From Cephalotus follicularis (Eukaryota > Streptophyta > Magnoliopsida > Oxalidales > Cephalotaceae): DNA of 64,000 nucleotides. Each line of letters starts with the position of its first letter. The stretch's first letter is position 1. The position numbers were made by a program, and so were the translations under genes. The stretch spans positions 41,591-105,590 of the forward strand of contig BDDD01005034.1 in assembly GCA_001972305.1 (NCBI GenBank), read 5' to 3'. The notes beneath the pieces are model-generated. The model saw only the letters and a list, made by a program, of their open reading frames with translations. It had not been told where the DNA came from and did no database searches. Below are positions 10,701 to 20,447 of this stretch, in pieces.

Positions 10701-11153
10701 NNNNNNNNNNNNNNNNNNNNNNNNNNNNNNNNNNNNNNNNNNNNNNNNNNNNNNNNNNNNNNNNNNNNNNNNNNNNNNNNNNNNNNNNNNNNNNNNNNNN
10801 NNNNNNNNNNNNNNNNNNNNNNNNNNNNNNNNNNNNNNNNNNNNNNNNNNNNNNNNNNNNNNNNNNNNNNNNNNNNNNNNNNNNNNNNNNNNNNNNNNNN
10901 NNNNNNNNNNNNNNNNNNNNNNNNNNNNNNNNNNNNNNNNNNNNNNNNNNNNNNNNNNNNNNNNNNNNNNNNNNNNNNNNNNNNNNNNNNNNNNNNNNNN
11001 NNNNNNNNNNNNNNNNNNNNNNNNNNNNNNNNNNNNNNNNNNNNNNNNNNNNNNNNNNNNNNNNNNNNNNNNNNNNNNNNNNNNNNNNNNNNNNNNNNNN
11101 NNNNNNNNNNNNNNNNNNNNNNNNNNNNNNNNNNNNNNNNNNNNNNNNNNNNN
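10701..11153. other. Assembly gap (453 N)
   Basis: The bases are unknown. Reading frames that cross it are artefacts. The gap begins inside the palindromic word array of the element G 3' LTR, which may be why assembly failed. Confidence 0.99.
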
Positions 11154-11561
11154 CGATGTCTTTTTAAAGGCGTCGATGTCATTTCTGGGAAATGTCACGG
11201 TTTTGAATATTTGAACATCACGTCGACTTCTTCTTCCTTGGTCGATGTCTTTTCTGGCTTTTGCAGGTTGGTCTAGAAAGACGTCGATGTCTTATGAAAG
11301 GGATCGACTTCTTTCGTACGGACGTCGACTTCTTTGACTGTATGGATCGATGTCTTCACCAGATTTTGTCCTGTAACTTTGGGCAAGAAAGACGTCGATG
11401 TCTTTCTTATAGGCGTCGACTTCTTCTCTGGAAGATCAATGTCTTTTGTTCTGCAGAAGATTTTTGTCTTGACAGCAAACATTCTAATGTCTGGCACATT
11501 AAACAAACATGTTAAATGCAAATTTGTAATCATTAAAACTTAGGATAGGGGCTAAAACCCA
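11154..11561 (-). repeat. 3' LTR of copia G, partial (gap-truncated)
   Basis: It starts on the minus strand at 11561 with TGGGTTTTAGCCCC, just after a polypurine tract. It aligns with 14508-14936 with a few substitutions and one 21-bp difference. It contains repeated words such as ACGTCGATGTCTTT and GTCGACTTCTT. Confidence 0.9.
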
Positions 11562-12122
11562 ACAATCTCCCCCTTTTTGATGATTACAAAAATTTGCTTC
11601 ATTATGGAAAAATATATATGACAATTTCAAAAAAAATATTTTCTTTTAGATATTAACATAAAAACATTAGATATGCTCCCCCTAGATATGATATCTAACT
11701 CAAACCCAACAATTTCCCCCTTTTTACAACATTTTCATCATTAATTGCACCTTTCATATCTATCTCCTTTTAATATCTATATCCCCCTTAGCATACTATC
11801 AATTTTTCATAATCATAAGCATTCTCCCCCTTTTTGTTAGCATCAAAAAGAGCATGTAAAAAGATGATACCAATTAAACCATTTTTAAAGGGATACATAT
11901 TGAAAATACCAATTAAAATATAATCCATTTAAAGTTTAGAATATAAGAAATTGAAATATACCAAAAGTTGGATAAAATGGTACTAATACTAATTGAAGAT
12001 TAAAACATAGAAACCATTATTTTAGAATTAAAATGATACCTCCCCCTCAATTGAAGTTTTCTCCCAAAGATATGTACTTGAACATAATGAGCTTGATTTC
12101 AAGTACACCTACAAAACAAATT
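11562..12122 (-). promoter_or_regulatory. Multiple polypurine tracts, copia G
   Basis: On the minus strand, AAAAAGGGGGAGATTG directly precedes the LTR (about 11562-11577). Further tracts occur near 11671, 11716, 11785, 11826 and 12042. Repeated tracts upstream of the 3' LTR are a known trait of Sirevirus elements. The tract at about 11716 is even followed by a copy of the LTR-start word TTGGGTTTG. The stretch is otherwise AT-rich and non-coding. Confidence 0.7.
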
Positions 12123-13783
12123 TTAAGCTTTTGGTACCCATTTAATTATGGGTACTTGCAAGTTAGTCACAAGAGTTCCTTTAGGAACCCACATATTTTT
12201 AGTTATACCAATGCAAAGATTATTTCTAATAAAGCAAGAAGTAGAAATATGTCCTATTCTACCACAATAATTGAAAACAATTTTGGGCTCATTTTGCTTA
12301 ACAAAGAAATTCTTAAAATGTTTGACATTTTTCATTTCTTCAAAGCCAAGACCGGCTTTGTCAAAAACACATCTTTGTAAACTTAAGAGATTGTCCAATC
12401 TTGCACTACTATTTGAAAAAGTAGAAAAAGTCTTTTTCAAAGCGTCAATCTCAATTTTTAATTTTTCATTTTCTTCCATAAAATCAATAGAAAATTTTGA
12501 AGAAACATTTAGAATATCAATCTCATTTATATAAAAATTATTTTTATCTTTTAGAGATTCAATTTCATTTAAAAACTTGCTATTCTTACTCTTTAAATCA
12601 TCAATTTCTTTTGACATAGAGATAGCATTTTTCTTTAAAGTCTTATTTCTCAAACACATATTCTCATATTCATCATACAATTTTTCATAGGCAACTTGCA
12701 ATTCATCAAATGTAAAGCTTACCTCATCTTCTTCCTCATCCTCAACTGCCATGTAAGCAATGTGTGCAACTTCTTCATCGCTTTCCTCTTCGGAGCTTGA
12801 GGAGTCACTATCCGACCATGTGGCTACCATTGCTTTCTTCTTCTTGAAGTGTCCATTCCTTTTCTTGAATTGCTCTTTCTTTTTAAGGTTTGGACATTCG
12901 TTTTTGAAGTGGCTGGGCTTCTTGCATTCATAGCATGTTGGTTCTTCCCGTTTGCTTGGTTCTTCATCTTGAAGGTAATTCTTTTTGAAATTCTTTTTAC
13001 CTTTTTGATTCTTGAGGAACCTTTTGAATTGGGAGGTAATAAGCGCAACATCTCCATCTTCATCACTTTCACTATCTTCCTTTGAACTTCCACATTCTCA
13101 TGATTCTTCATTGTAGTCTCATGTGTCATCAAGGAGCCAAGGAGCTGTTCGAGTGGAAGAGTGGAAAGGTCCTTAGCCTCCTCAATTGTAGTCACCTTTG
13201 GAGTCCAACTCTTCGGCAAGCACCTTAAAATTTTTCTTACAAGTTCTTGGTTAGAATAAGACTTGCCAAGATTTTTAAGAGAATTTGTAATAGTAGTAAA
13301 GCGAGTAAACATGTCACTTATACATTCATCATTTTGCATCATAAACAATTCATATTCATGTACAAGCATGCAAATCTTAGATTCTTTTACTTGATTGGTG
13401 CCTTCATATGTGACTTCTAATAAATCCCACATTTCTTTAGCCGAATCACAAGAAGATATCCGATTAAATTCATTTGGACCAACGGCACAAAATAAAACAT
13501 GTTTGGCCTTAGAATTTAATTGGAGCATCCTAAAGTCATTATCATTATATTCATTTTCGGGTTTAGGCGATACTACTCCATCTATAGTTCTTGTGGGCAT
13601 CCTAGGACTGTTTACAATTATGTGCCATAACTGATAGTCAAGGGATTGTAAAAATATGGTCATCCTAGTCTTCCAAAAGCTATAGTTATTTCCATAAAAA
13701 AATGGAGGTCTAGTAATGGATGATCCTTCTAATCCTATGTCTAGGTTCATTTGGTTTTCCATGGAACTTTGTATCTCTAACAA
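12123..13783 (-). pseudogene. Gag of copia G (frameshifted, two zinc knuckles)
   Basis: The first part (likely start at 13762, MENQMNL) reads WKTRMTIFLQSLDYQLWHII, AKEMWDLLEVTYEGTNQVK, RKILRCLPKSWTPKV and EQLLGSLMTHE, the Sirevirus capsid-type domain. It is closely similar to the gag of copia F. Near 13070-13100 the frame shifts. In the new frame come the first knuckle CYECKKPSHFKNEC (about 12940-12895), an acidic serine-rich stretch, a long coiled coil (about 12720-12400) and a second knuckle YCGRIGHISTSC, then WVPKGTLVTNL. Total length would be roughly 550 residues. One frameshift is the only clear lesion. Confidence 0.85.
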
Positions 13784-13804
13784 TTAAGAATAATGAGATA
13801 ACCC

Positions 13805-13816
13805 GCTCTGATACCA
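13805..13816 (-). promoter_or_regulatory. Primer-binding site of copia G
   Basis: TGGTATCAGAGC on the minus strand is complementary to the 3' end of initiator tRNA-Met. It lies two bases after the 5' LTR end (TTTCA). Confidence 0.9.
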
Positions 13817-13818
13817 AC

Positions 13819-14936
13819 TGAAAGTGATGTATGGCAACCTTTAACTAATAACTTTGTATGCAGAAAATACAAATTAAGCAATGAACATAAACAGTCACAC
13901 AATAACAAATAAATAAGGAGTTAAGGGATAGAGAGTGCAAACAGAATTATAGTGGTTCGGCAAAACCGTGCCTACGTCCACTTTCTCAAAACCTCTTGAG
14001 TTTACACTAGCCACCACTAGCAACCTTTGATTTTCGGCTTACGGGTGCAAATCAAAGCAAACCACCTTTACACTTGATTTAATTACCGGGTGTAAATCAA
14101 TGAAACACCTTACAAGGGTTAACTCCCCTTTATTACAAAGAATGATAATAGTGATTGGTGTTGTGTTTACAATAACCTCTTAATAGGTTGAATATGAAAA
14201 GTGTAAACAAAAGCTTGATGTAGATGTACAAGTTTGAGCTTGGATGTTTGATGATCAAAGTTCTGTTCAAGTCTCTTTGTTTTTGTTTCTTGACCACTAT
14301 TTATAGCCTCATTCAGATTATATCCGTTGCAAAAGTCTTTGGGAATTTTTGATATAATAATATGTTGATGCAGCCTTGTTTTAGTTTCTGCTGGTAGAAA
14401 GACGTCGATGTCTTTCAAAAGACGTCGATGTCTTTTATATATTTCCCGTTGAAAGTGCGCCAACTAGCCGTTCCATGTTTCCCGGATCTGTCCATTTAAA
14501 AAGACGTCGATGTCTTTTAAAAGGCGTCGATGTCATATCTGGAAAATGTCAAGGATTTGAATATTTGAACATCACGTCGACTTCTTCTTACTTGGTCGAT
14601 GTCTTTTCTGGCTTTTGAAGGTTGGTCTAGAAAGACGTCGATGTCTTATGAAAGGGATCGACTTCTTTCGTACGGACGTCGACTTCTTTGACTGTATGGA
14701 TCGATGTCTTCACCAGATTTTGTCCTGTAACTTTGGGCAAGAAAGACGTCGATGTCTTTCTTATAGGCGTCGACTTCTTTTGTACGGACGTCGACTTCTT
14801 CTCTGGAAGATCAATGTCTTTTGTTCTGCAGAAGATTTTTGTCTTGACAGCAAACATTCTAATGTCTTGCACATTAAACAAACATGTTAAATGCAAATTT
14901 GTAATCATTAAAACTTAGGATAGGGGCTAAAACCCA
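13819..14936 (-). repeat. 5' LTR of copia G
   Basis: The LTR spans 1118 bp, from TGGGTTTT at 14936 to TTTCA at 13819. A TATA box (GCTATAAATAG) lies at about 14298-14307. Upstream of it, 14399-14820, is an array of CpG-containing palindromic words (GACGTCGATGTC and relatives). Short peptides with KDIDVF repeats come from this array and are not genes. Confidence 0.9.
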
Positions 14937-15182
14937 AGACTTGTATTATAATAATGATCATACTCCATTGTTGTTATTTTACATTTACAATATGTGAAGG
15001 ATAACTTGTTCTGTATCGTGTAAGCACGTAGTATGGGCTGTGTGCGGATAACTATTTAATTATAATCCAGCAATGGAATGCTTTCGCTTATGTTAATGAA
15101 TGTTGATTAATGTTGAATGCTGGATTATTATTTATAGCTGATATCTCCATATATGTTGCCATATGGAAAATGGGGTGTGACA
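14937..15182 (+). repeat. 3' end of a gypsy LTR (element B-like)
   Basis: It resembles 22715-22934 of the element B 5' LTR (shared GTAGTATGGGCTG and AATCCAG blocks) and ends in GGGGTGTGACA, as does the B LTR. Copia G cuts its left side at 14936. On the right it abuts integrase coding sequence exactly at the LTR end, so this LTR was itself an insertion into the Tat element. Confidence 0.7.
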
Positions 15183-15760
15183 GTGGCCTACCCTCAGAGT
15201 AATGGCCAGGCCGAGGTCATTAATAGAGAGATCATCTTGCGGTTGAAGAAACGCCTAGAAGATAGCAAAGGAAGATGGACAGAGGAGCTCCCTAGCATAC
15301 TATGGGCTTATAGAACTACTCCTCGGACCACAACTAGTGACGCCCCATTTAGCCTTTGTTTTGGATCAAAATCTATGATACCAGTGGAGATTGGGGTGCA
15401 CTCTCCCAGAGTAGTGCATTTCAATGATACTAATAATGAAGAAGGATTGAGGAACCTCCTTAACTTAGTGGAAGAGCCAGAGAAAAAGCAGTCATCAGAG
15501 TAGCAGCATACCAACAGAGGGTAAGCCATTATTACAACAAAAGGGTAAACCTCCGACCACTAAAGGAGGGAGACCTAGTCCTCTGCAATGCAACAATCGC
15601 TGATCCTACTGGCACCAGAGGAAAACTAGCCCCTAATATGGAAGGACCTTAAAAGGGGAAGAGAAAGCTCCGACCTGGAATATTCAAACGTGAAACTCTG
15701 GGGGGCAAAGAGATTCTTAGATCTTGGAATGCCGAGCATCTAAGGAAGTACTATCAATGA
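15183..15760 (+). pseudogene. Integrase C-terminal part, Tat-lineage gypsy element
   Basis: The sequence begins mid-domain with VAYPQSNGQAEVINREI (the third catalytic acidic residue, Glu, is present) and continues LKKRLEDSKGRWTEELP, WAYRTTPRTTTSDAPFSL and IPVEIG. Near 15500 the frame shifts; the next frame reads AYQQRVSHYYNKRV, GDLVL, then after another break LRSWNAEHLRKYYQ and a stop at 15760. These motifs are typical of the Tat group (Retand/Ogre/Grande relatives). The two catalytic Asp residues and all upstream pol are missing. Confidence 0.85.
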
Positions 15761-16960
15761 ATATGTAACTATGTACACCTTCAAGAATGCCAATACAAAG
15801 AAATTTTTTCATCAAAATAGGAGTTTCAATATTATAGTTCCAAGTTTGCAAGGGACAGGAGGTCCAATGTTCACGTCCTTAAAACCTCTTAACAGCCTCT
15901 GACGAGTTCCCTCAACAAAAGCTTTGATACAAGCTTGTCAGACCACACTCCTAAGGGAGCAGTCAGAGCAAGCCTTGAAACAAGACCAAAACTCATCCAA
16001 GTCTCATGAAGACTTAAAACTCCTAAGGGAGTAATCAGAACAGACTAAGGTCTCGAATAGACCAAGGTCTCAAACCAAAGACTCCGTTAGAGGAGCATCA
16101 AAGACTCCCACCAGAAGAGCAACAAAGACTCATGTTCGAGGAGCACCAAAGACTCCATCCGAGGAGCACCTAAAGTTTGTCAACAAAAGACTCCTAAGGG
16201 AGCAATGCTAAAAGATAGTAATGTTGAAAGACTCCTAAGAGAACAGCTAAAAGACTTCTAAGGATGCAATAAGACTCCTAAGGAAGAAAACGATGGTCAA
16301 CAACTCCATAAGAACTTGTCAGACCAGACCAATATCGCAACAATCAAAGTTGTTGGACTGAGCGCTTTGAAACAAGTGTGTCCATAGGGGCTGCAAGCTC
16401 GGAAGACCTGGTCTCAAAAATGCCAGACCAGACAAGATTCCGGTCTACAAATCCATAAGAACTTGTCAGACCAGACCAAAAACTTGGCCTACGAACACTT
16501 AAGAACTCGTAAAGGCCAAGTCTCTTTGCCTAAGCGCTTTTGATACAAAGTGTCCTACGGGGACTAGAAAGTTTAGGTAACCTAGTCTGAAAAATATCAG
16601 ACCACTACAAAAGAAGTCTACAAACATGATAAACTAAGTAGAAATTCCTAAGGGAATTACAAAAGCTCGAACGAAGCATAAATTAAAGTTTTATTTACGT
16701 TAAGTTTTACTAAGGGAAATACGAATGCTCAAACAAATCTAAAGAAGTTGCATTTTTGTTGAAAGAGAAAGTACATCACATGAGCAAAGTATTACAAAAA
16801 GCACAAATGCAAAAAAGAAGAAAATTTCTACTCTAAGATCCGTCCCCAGACGGGATGTTTTTCACAGGAGGGGAAGGAGGCATTTCAGGGTCTTCGGACA
16901 AAGGTACAAAATTGGGATCCTCGGCAGGATCAATGTAAGGGACCAAAGCACCTGGATGAT
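15761..16960 (+). other. Non-coding 3' region of the Tat element with short repeats
   Basis: No sense ORF is seen. The stretch 15940-16300 repeats AGACTCCTAAGGGAGCA and the related AGACTCC..CGAGGAGCA, each able to pair with itself. Phrases such as CTTGTCAGACCAGACCAA recur at 16310-16470. Such repetitive untranslated regions between pol and the 3' LTR are usual in Tat elements. Confidence 0.6.
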
Positions 16961-18262
16961 CTACCCTAGGTGATTCCTCAGATCCCCAAGCACGACGTTG
17001 TCCTCCTCGTAGGCCTGAAGAGCTTTCTCTTCTGCTGCATCAACCCCATCAGGAAGAAAGTTCAACTCGGCCACAGACGGGTCACAGATGACATAATCCA
17101 AAGGAACCTCCGGATGACAGCCGATCAAGTTCCAATAGGTGTAAAATCTGCTGCTATAAAGCGCCACAAATTCCTTAAGGACTTCCCTAGTAAAACCTTC
17201 GAAGGCCCTAAAGTCATCCACCGCTTTGATCAGAGCACCGTGAAACTCGTCCGAAGCTTTGAAATCTATGAGGGCTTTGTCCACAGCCTTTTTAACCCGA
17301 GCTTCAACCCTATCTCGGTAGCCGGAAAACTTCTCATCTAGAGCATGTAGCGAGCGAGGAAATATGTTCTTCTCGGATATTTTGAACCCCCTATCTCTCT
17401 CTACCCCCGCGGGGACCTCCTTTTCATCATCAAAGCCATTCTGTCGACCAGAGGACATGCTCAGCCTGACATGACGCAATCGATCCTCCCATACAACGAA
17501 GTTCACCTCCTATAACTCTAGAGCAGAAAGCTTTACCAGATCTGCCTTCTCGACTACAGTCAAAATAGTCCTCTGGTTGAGGTGTTGAGTATCCAAGGAG
17601 TCACACCACTGGAAAGGAGTGAATCTGGGGAGATTCTTAATAAGGAAATAGCTCCCCCTCCAGCCTTTGACAGACTTGATGGGATCCACCAACAACTTCA
17701 TGGCTTGACCAAAGTGCGATTTGAAGTAATAGCCGTGCTTGCCTGGAGAGGCATTGATGGAATGGAACTCTTTAAATAGCTCCATCATGGCGGTCACCCG
17801 TGTCTCCAAACACTTCACCAAAAAGCCTATGATGAAGCCCTAGGATTGAGCTTGAAGCAACAAAGGGTGAATATGGTAATATCTCAAAATTGCTATGGCA
17901 AACGATGGAATGGGAAGCCTCAAGCTGCGCGACAGCGCATCTTCAAATACAACAAAGAGGGTAGGTTCGCTCTCTGTGGCCTCCTTGGGATATTGGGGAA
18001 GCGAGTATATTAAGCTTCTCAGGAAACAATATTTGTTGGCCGGCCCCTTCACTTTTTTAGGGCAGAGCATACTCCTCTCAAGGTGGGACTTAAAAACTTG
18101 AATGCCAGCCTTTGTGGAGGTAACATCGGGGGCACCCACCATGGAGGCGTCCATGGTCTCCTCGGCATCAAGAGGACGCTCTGCAACACTCACCACTCCT
18201 ATTGCATGGCGCACTTCCTTAGGAGCCCTGATATATCTAGAATTTTTCTTAGTTCCGGCCAT
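16961..18262 (-). pseudogene. Antisense additional ORF of the Tat element
   Basis: From ATG at 18262 one minus-strand frame runs 434 codons to 16961, interrupted only by TAG at 17842-17840 and TAG at 17512-17510. It begins MAGTKKNSRYIRAPKEV. The middle part (LFKEFHSINASPGKHGYYF, KGWRGSYFLIKNL) resembles the 'putative gypsy type transposon' protein family, known as an extra ORF of Tat elements. The C-terminal third is helical and charged (ARVKKAVDKALIDF) and ends in an acidic tail. Related antisense ORFs between pol and the 3' LTR are known in Grande-like elements; their function is unknown. The sense integrase beside it has two frameshifts, so this frame is notably well preserved. A TATA-like TTATAAATT at about 18296-18304 lies upstream. 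Confidence 0.75.
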
Positions 18263-18603
18263 CTGGAGATTGACGAAGAGGAGAGAGAGGGACATAAATT
18301 TATAAGCCGAGAAAAACCCTAGAAAAGCCACACAGATTTGAGAGGCCAGCAAACGAAAAATGGCTCACCTGAGTTCTTTGGTAATGAAGATCTGAAAGAA
18401 GACTAATTTGAAGGTTGGGAAAGTTGAAGGATTTGAGAGAGCAAAAAGCTATTAGAATTAGATTAAGATGAAGGTAAAAAGGGTTCCTCAAGAAGAAGAG
18501 GGCAATTTAAAGAGCTCAAGACCAATTTTGGACCATTAGATCTCTGCTGGATTAAACGGTTAAGATGGACCCATCTAATCAGACGCGGGATACGAAGAAG
18601 TTA

Positions 18604-19257
18604 TGTGCGGCAACTGAAAGGACATGAAAAGAAAGTGACTTTTGCTCCGTCGCATCATGATTATATCAGGTATGGGCCAATTGAAAAGGCCCAAATGACT
18701 AAAGCCCTGCTCAAAGCCAAGCCATTAATGGTCTTCCTCCTCTGCCAAGCCTATAAAAAGAAGACCAAGGGGGCATATGATATGAAAAAATTCATACTCA
18801 AAATAAACGCAATGTGTCCTATGGAAATGCTGGACAGATGTCCTCTATAACTACAAACACGTGATCGGGCGTCTTGCAATCTGGAAAGATAACGCACAAC
18901 ATAACGCTCCGGTGCCAAACAGGGAAATGGAGAGATACTCAGCCATTTCCTCAGGGTACAATAATCATCTCTGCAAGTCAAGTAAGGCAGTTACAACTAG
19001 GTTCTATAAATACTACAAAGTAAAACATCACATAGGTCGGTCATTTTTAGTCTTAAAAGAACCTTTGTGCTTTCTTCTTTGTACACTATCTGACTTAAGC
19101 ATAGGAGAGTCCGCGGCAGTAATACCTCCTAGACCTTCGACTAGTTTGCTATTTGTGTGCAGGGAGGATCATGAAACACTCAAGCTTACACCGTTCTCGG
19201 GGCATTTGCAGCCCTTCCACGTAAAGGACTATTAAGGTGTTGATTCTTGCATCAACA
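18604..19257 (+). repeat. 3' LTR of the Tat element (start approximate)
   Basis: The end GCATCAACA at 19257 is typical of Tat LTRs. It lies within a 9-bp inverted repeat (19236-19244 and 19251-19259). A TATA box (CTATAAATAC) at about 19004 lies near the expected transcription start. The proposed start TGTGCGGC at 18604 follows a purine-rich patch but is not certain. No 5' copy is present in the window. Confidence 0.6.
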
Positions 19258-19259
19258 CC

Positions 19260-20447
19260 ACTACAAAAATTGAGTGATATTATACATTTTAACTCTTTTA
19301 TTATTTTTTTATTATTATTTCTATTAATGAATAAATGCATGTAATGTGTAATGACAAATAAGTTGAGATAAAAAAGTTATGTAAAATTTTTTAGACATTT
19401 TTCACTATTAAAATGGATTTGCACCAGAATTTAATAATGAGAAATATAAATATGTTAAATATTTTTGGGGAAAATTAGTAAGTTGACTCATAATTTTGGT
19501 TTTGTAATTAATCATATTTTTTAATCAATCTTTGGTACAGGTTTTGATTTTTTCTTATTTGTTAGTTAATGAATTCTACTTTTTACCTTTAAAAAAACCA
19601 AAATAGTTTTTATTATTCAATAATTCTAAAATTTAAACTCAAAGCGTGAATATCAAATTTAACAGATAAAACACCTTACAATTATTTTGAGACTCCTATG
19701 TCTACAATAATTAAATTTAAAAAAAAAACATTTTAACCAATTATTATGTCAAATAAAATTATCACTATATTGTACGGGTTTGTAACTAGTTAATTTAATA
19801 ATAAATTAATCCTATTAGGTCTACCAATCTCTTATTAAAACTAATTTTTAATCTTATAAATAAATCAATAATAATGGGGAGATTTACTCCGTTATTTAAA
19901 CTGAAATCTTATGTCGCGTTTGATAACGTTATTGTTTTCTGTTTTCTATTTCTATTTTTATTTTGTTTTGTTTTCATTTTAAAGTTTTTAAAACATAAAC
20001 ACATTTGATAATTATAACCGTGTTTTCAATTTTTGAAACAAAAAACATATTTGATAATATTATAATTGTAATACGATTCATTCAATCATATATAAAAAAA
20101 TCGAACCAGTCCGACTTGGTCGCCAATCTATCTAATTTGGTCCAAACTAGATCACACCAGTTTTGACCGGTCAAACTATAAGATCGGTCCAATTAACAAC
20201 TCGGGTCGGTCAAACCCATATCGTAATTATCTTAATTGGACCAGTGACAAAACTAGTTGAGCTCCAAGTTAATGAATCAATGGTCCAACCGATAGGTCAA
20301 TGAGTCAACCGATAAATTAATTAAAGAATGAAAAACTTTGACTGGACCGGTTCGATATGACCCGGGCCTATTTATCTATCTAACCAGTTCAGGTCAACCC
20401 CGGGTCACCGGTCCAACCAGCTGATTTGACCAGGTTGACACCGGGTC
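19260..20447. other. AT-rich intergenic DNA with ACCGGT-rich block
   Basis: I see no gene. The first 850 bases are AT-rich; from 19913, CGCGTTTGATAACGTTATTG and the following TTTTCTGTTTTC pattern look like a common plant non-autonomous DNA element. From 20100 to 20447, words such as ACCGGTCAA, GGTCCAACC and GACCGGTTCGA recur in both orientations. Element B inserted at 20448. Confidence 0.45.

Larger units (their letters stand above)
11154..14936 (-). mobile_element. Copia element G: gag-only Sirevirus-like derivative
   Basis: The minus-strand order is 5' LTR (14936-13819), primer-binding site, gag (13762-12123), a non-coding region with several polypurine tracts, and 3' LTR (11561 downwards into the gap). 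No protease, integrase, reverse transcriptase or RNase H is present, so it would need proteins from a relative. The gag with two zinc knuckles, the tRNA-Met type primer site and the multiple AAAAAGGGGGAGA-like tracts fit the Sirevirus genus. The two LTRs differ at about 8 of roughly 400 comparable positions, so insertion was fairly recent. The outer flank at 14937-14941 reads AGACT; the matching duplicate would lie in or beyond the gap. Confidence 0.8.

Noticed and set aside
10676-11214. Reading frames across the run of N on both strands
   Set aside because: They consist of unknown residues from the assembly gap and carry no information.
11154-14820. A CRISPR array in the GTCGATGTC repeats
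   Set aside because: Repeat units are about 8-14 bases with variable spacing and lie inside plant LTRs; there are no uniform repeats, spacers or cas genes.
11261-14908. Peptides with KDIDVF or RHRR repeats from the G LTRs, and similar ones in the E and F LTRs
   Set aside because: They come from the palindromic word arrays, occur in several frames and both strands, and have no family match or conserved start.
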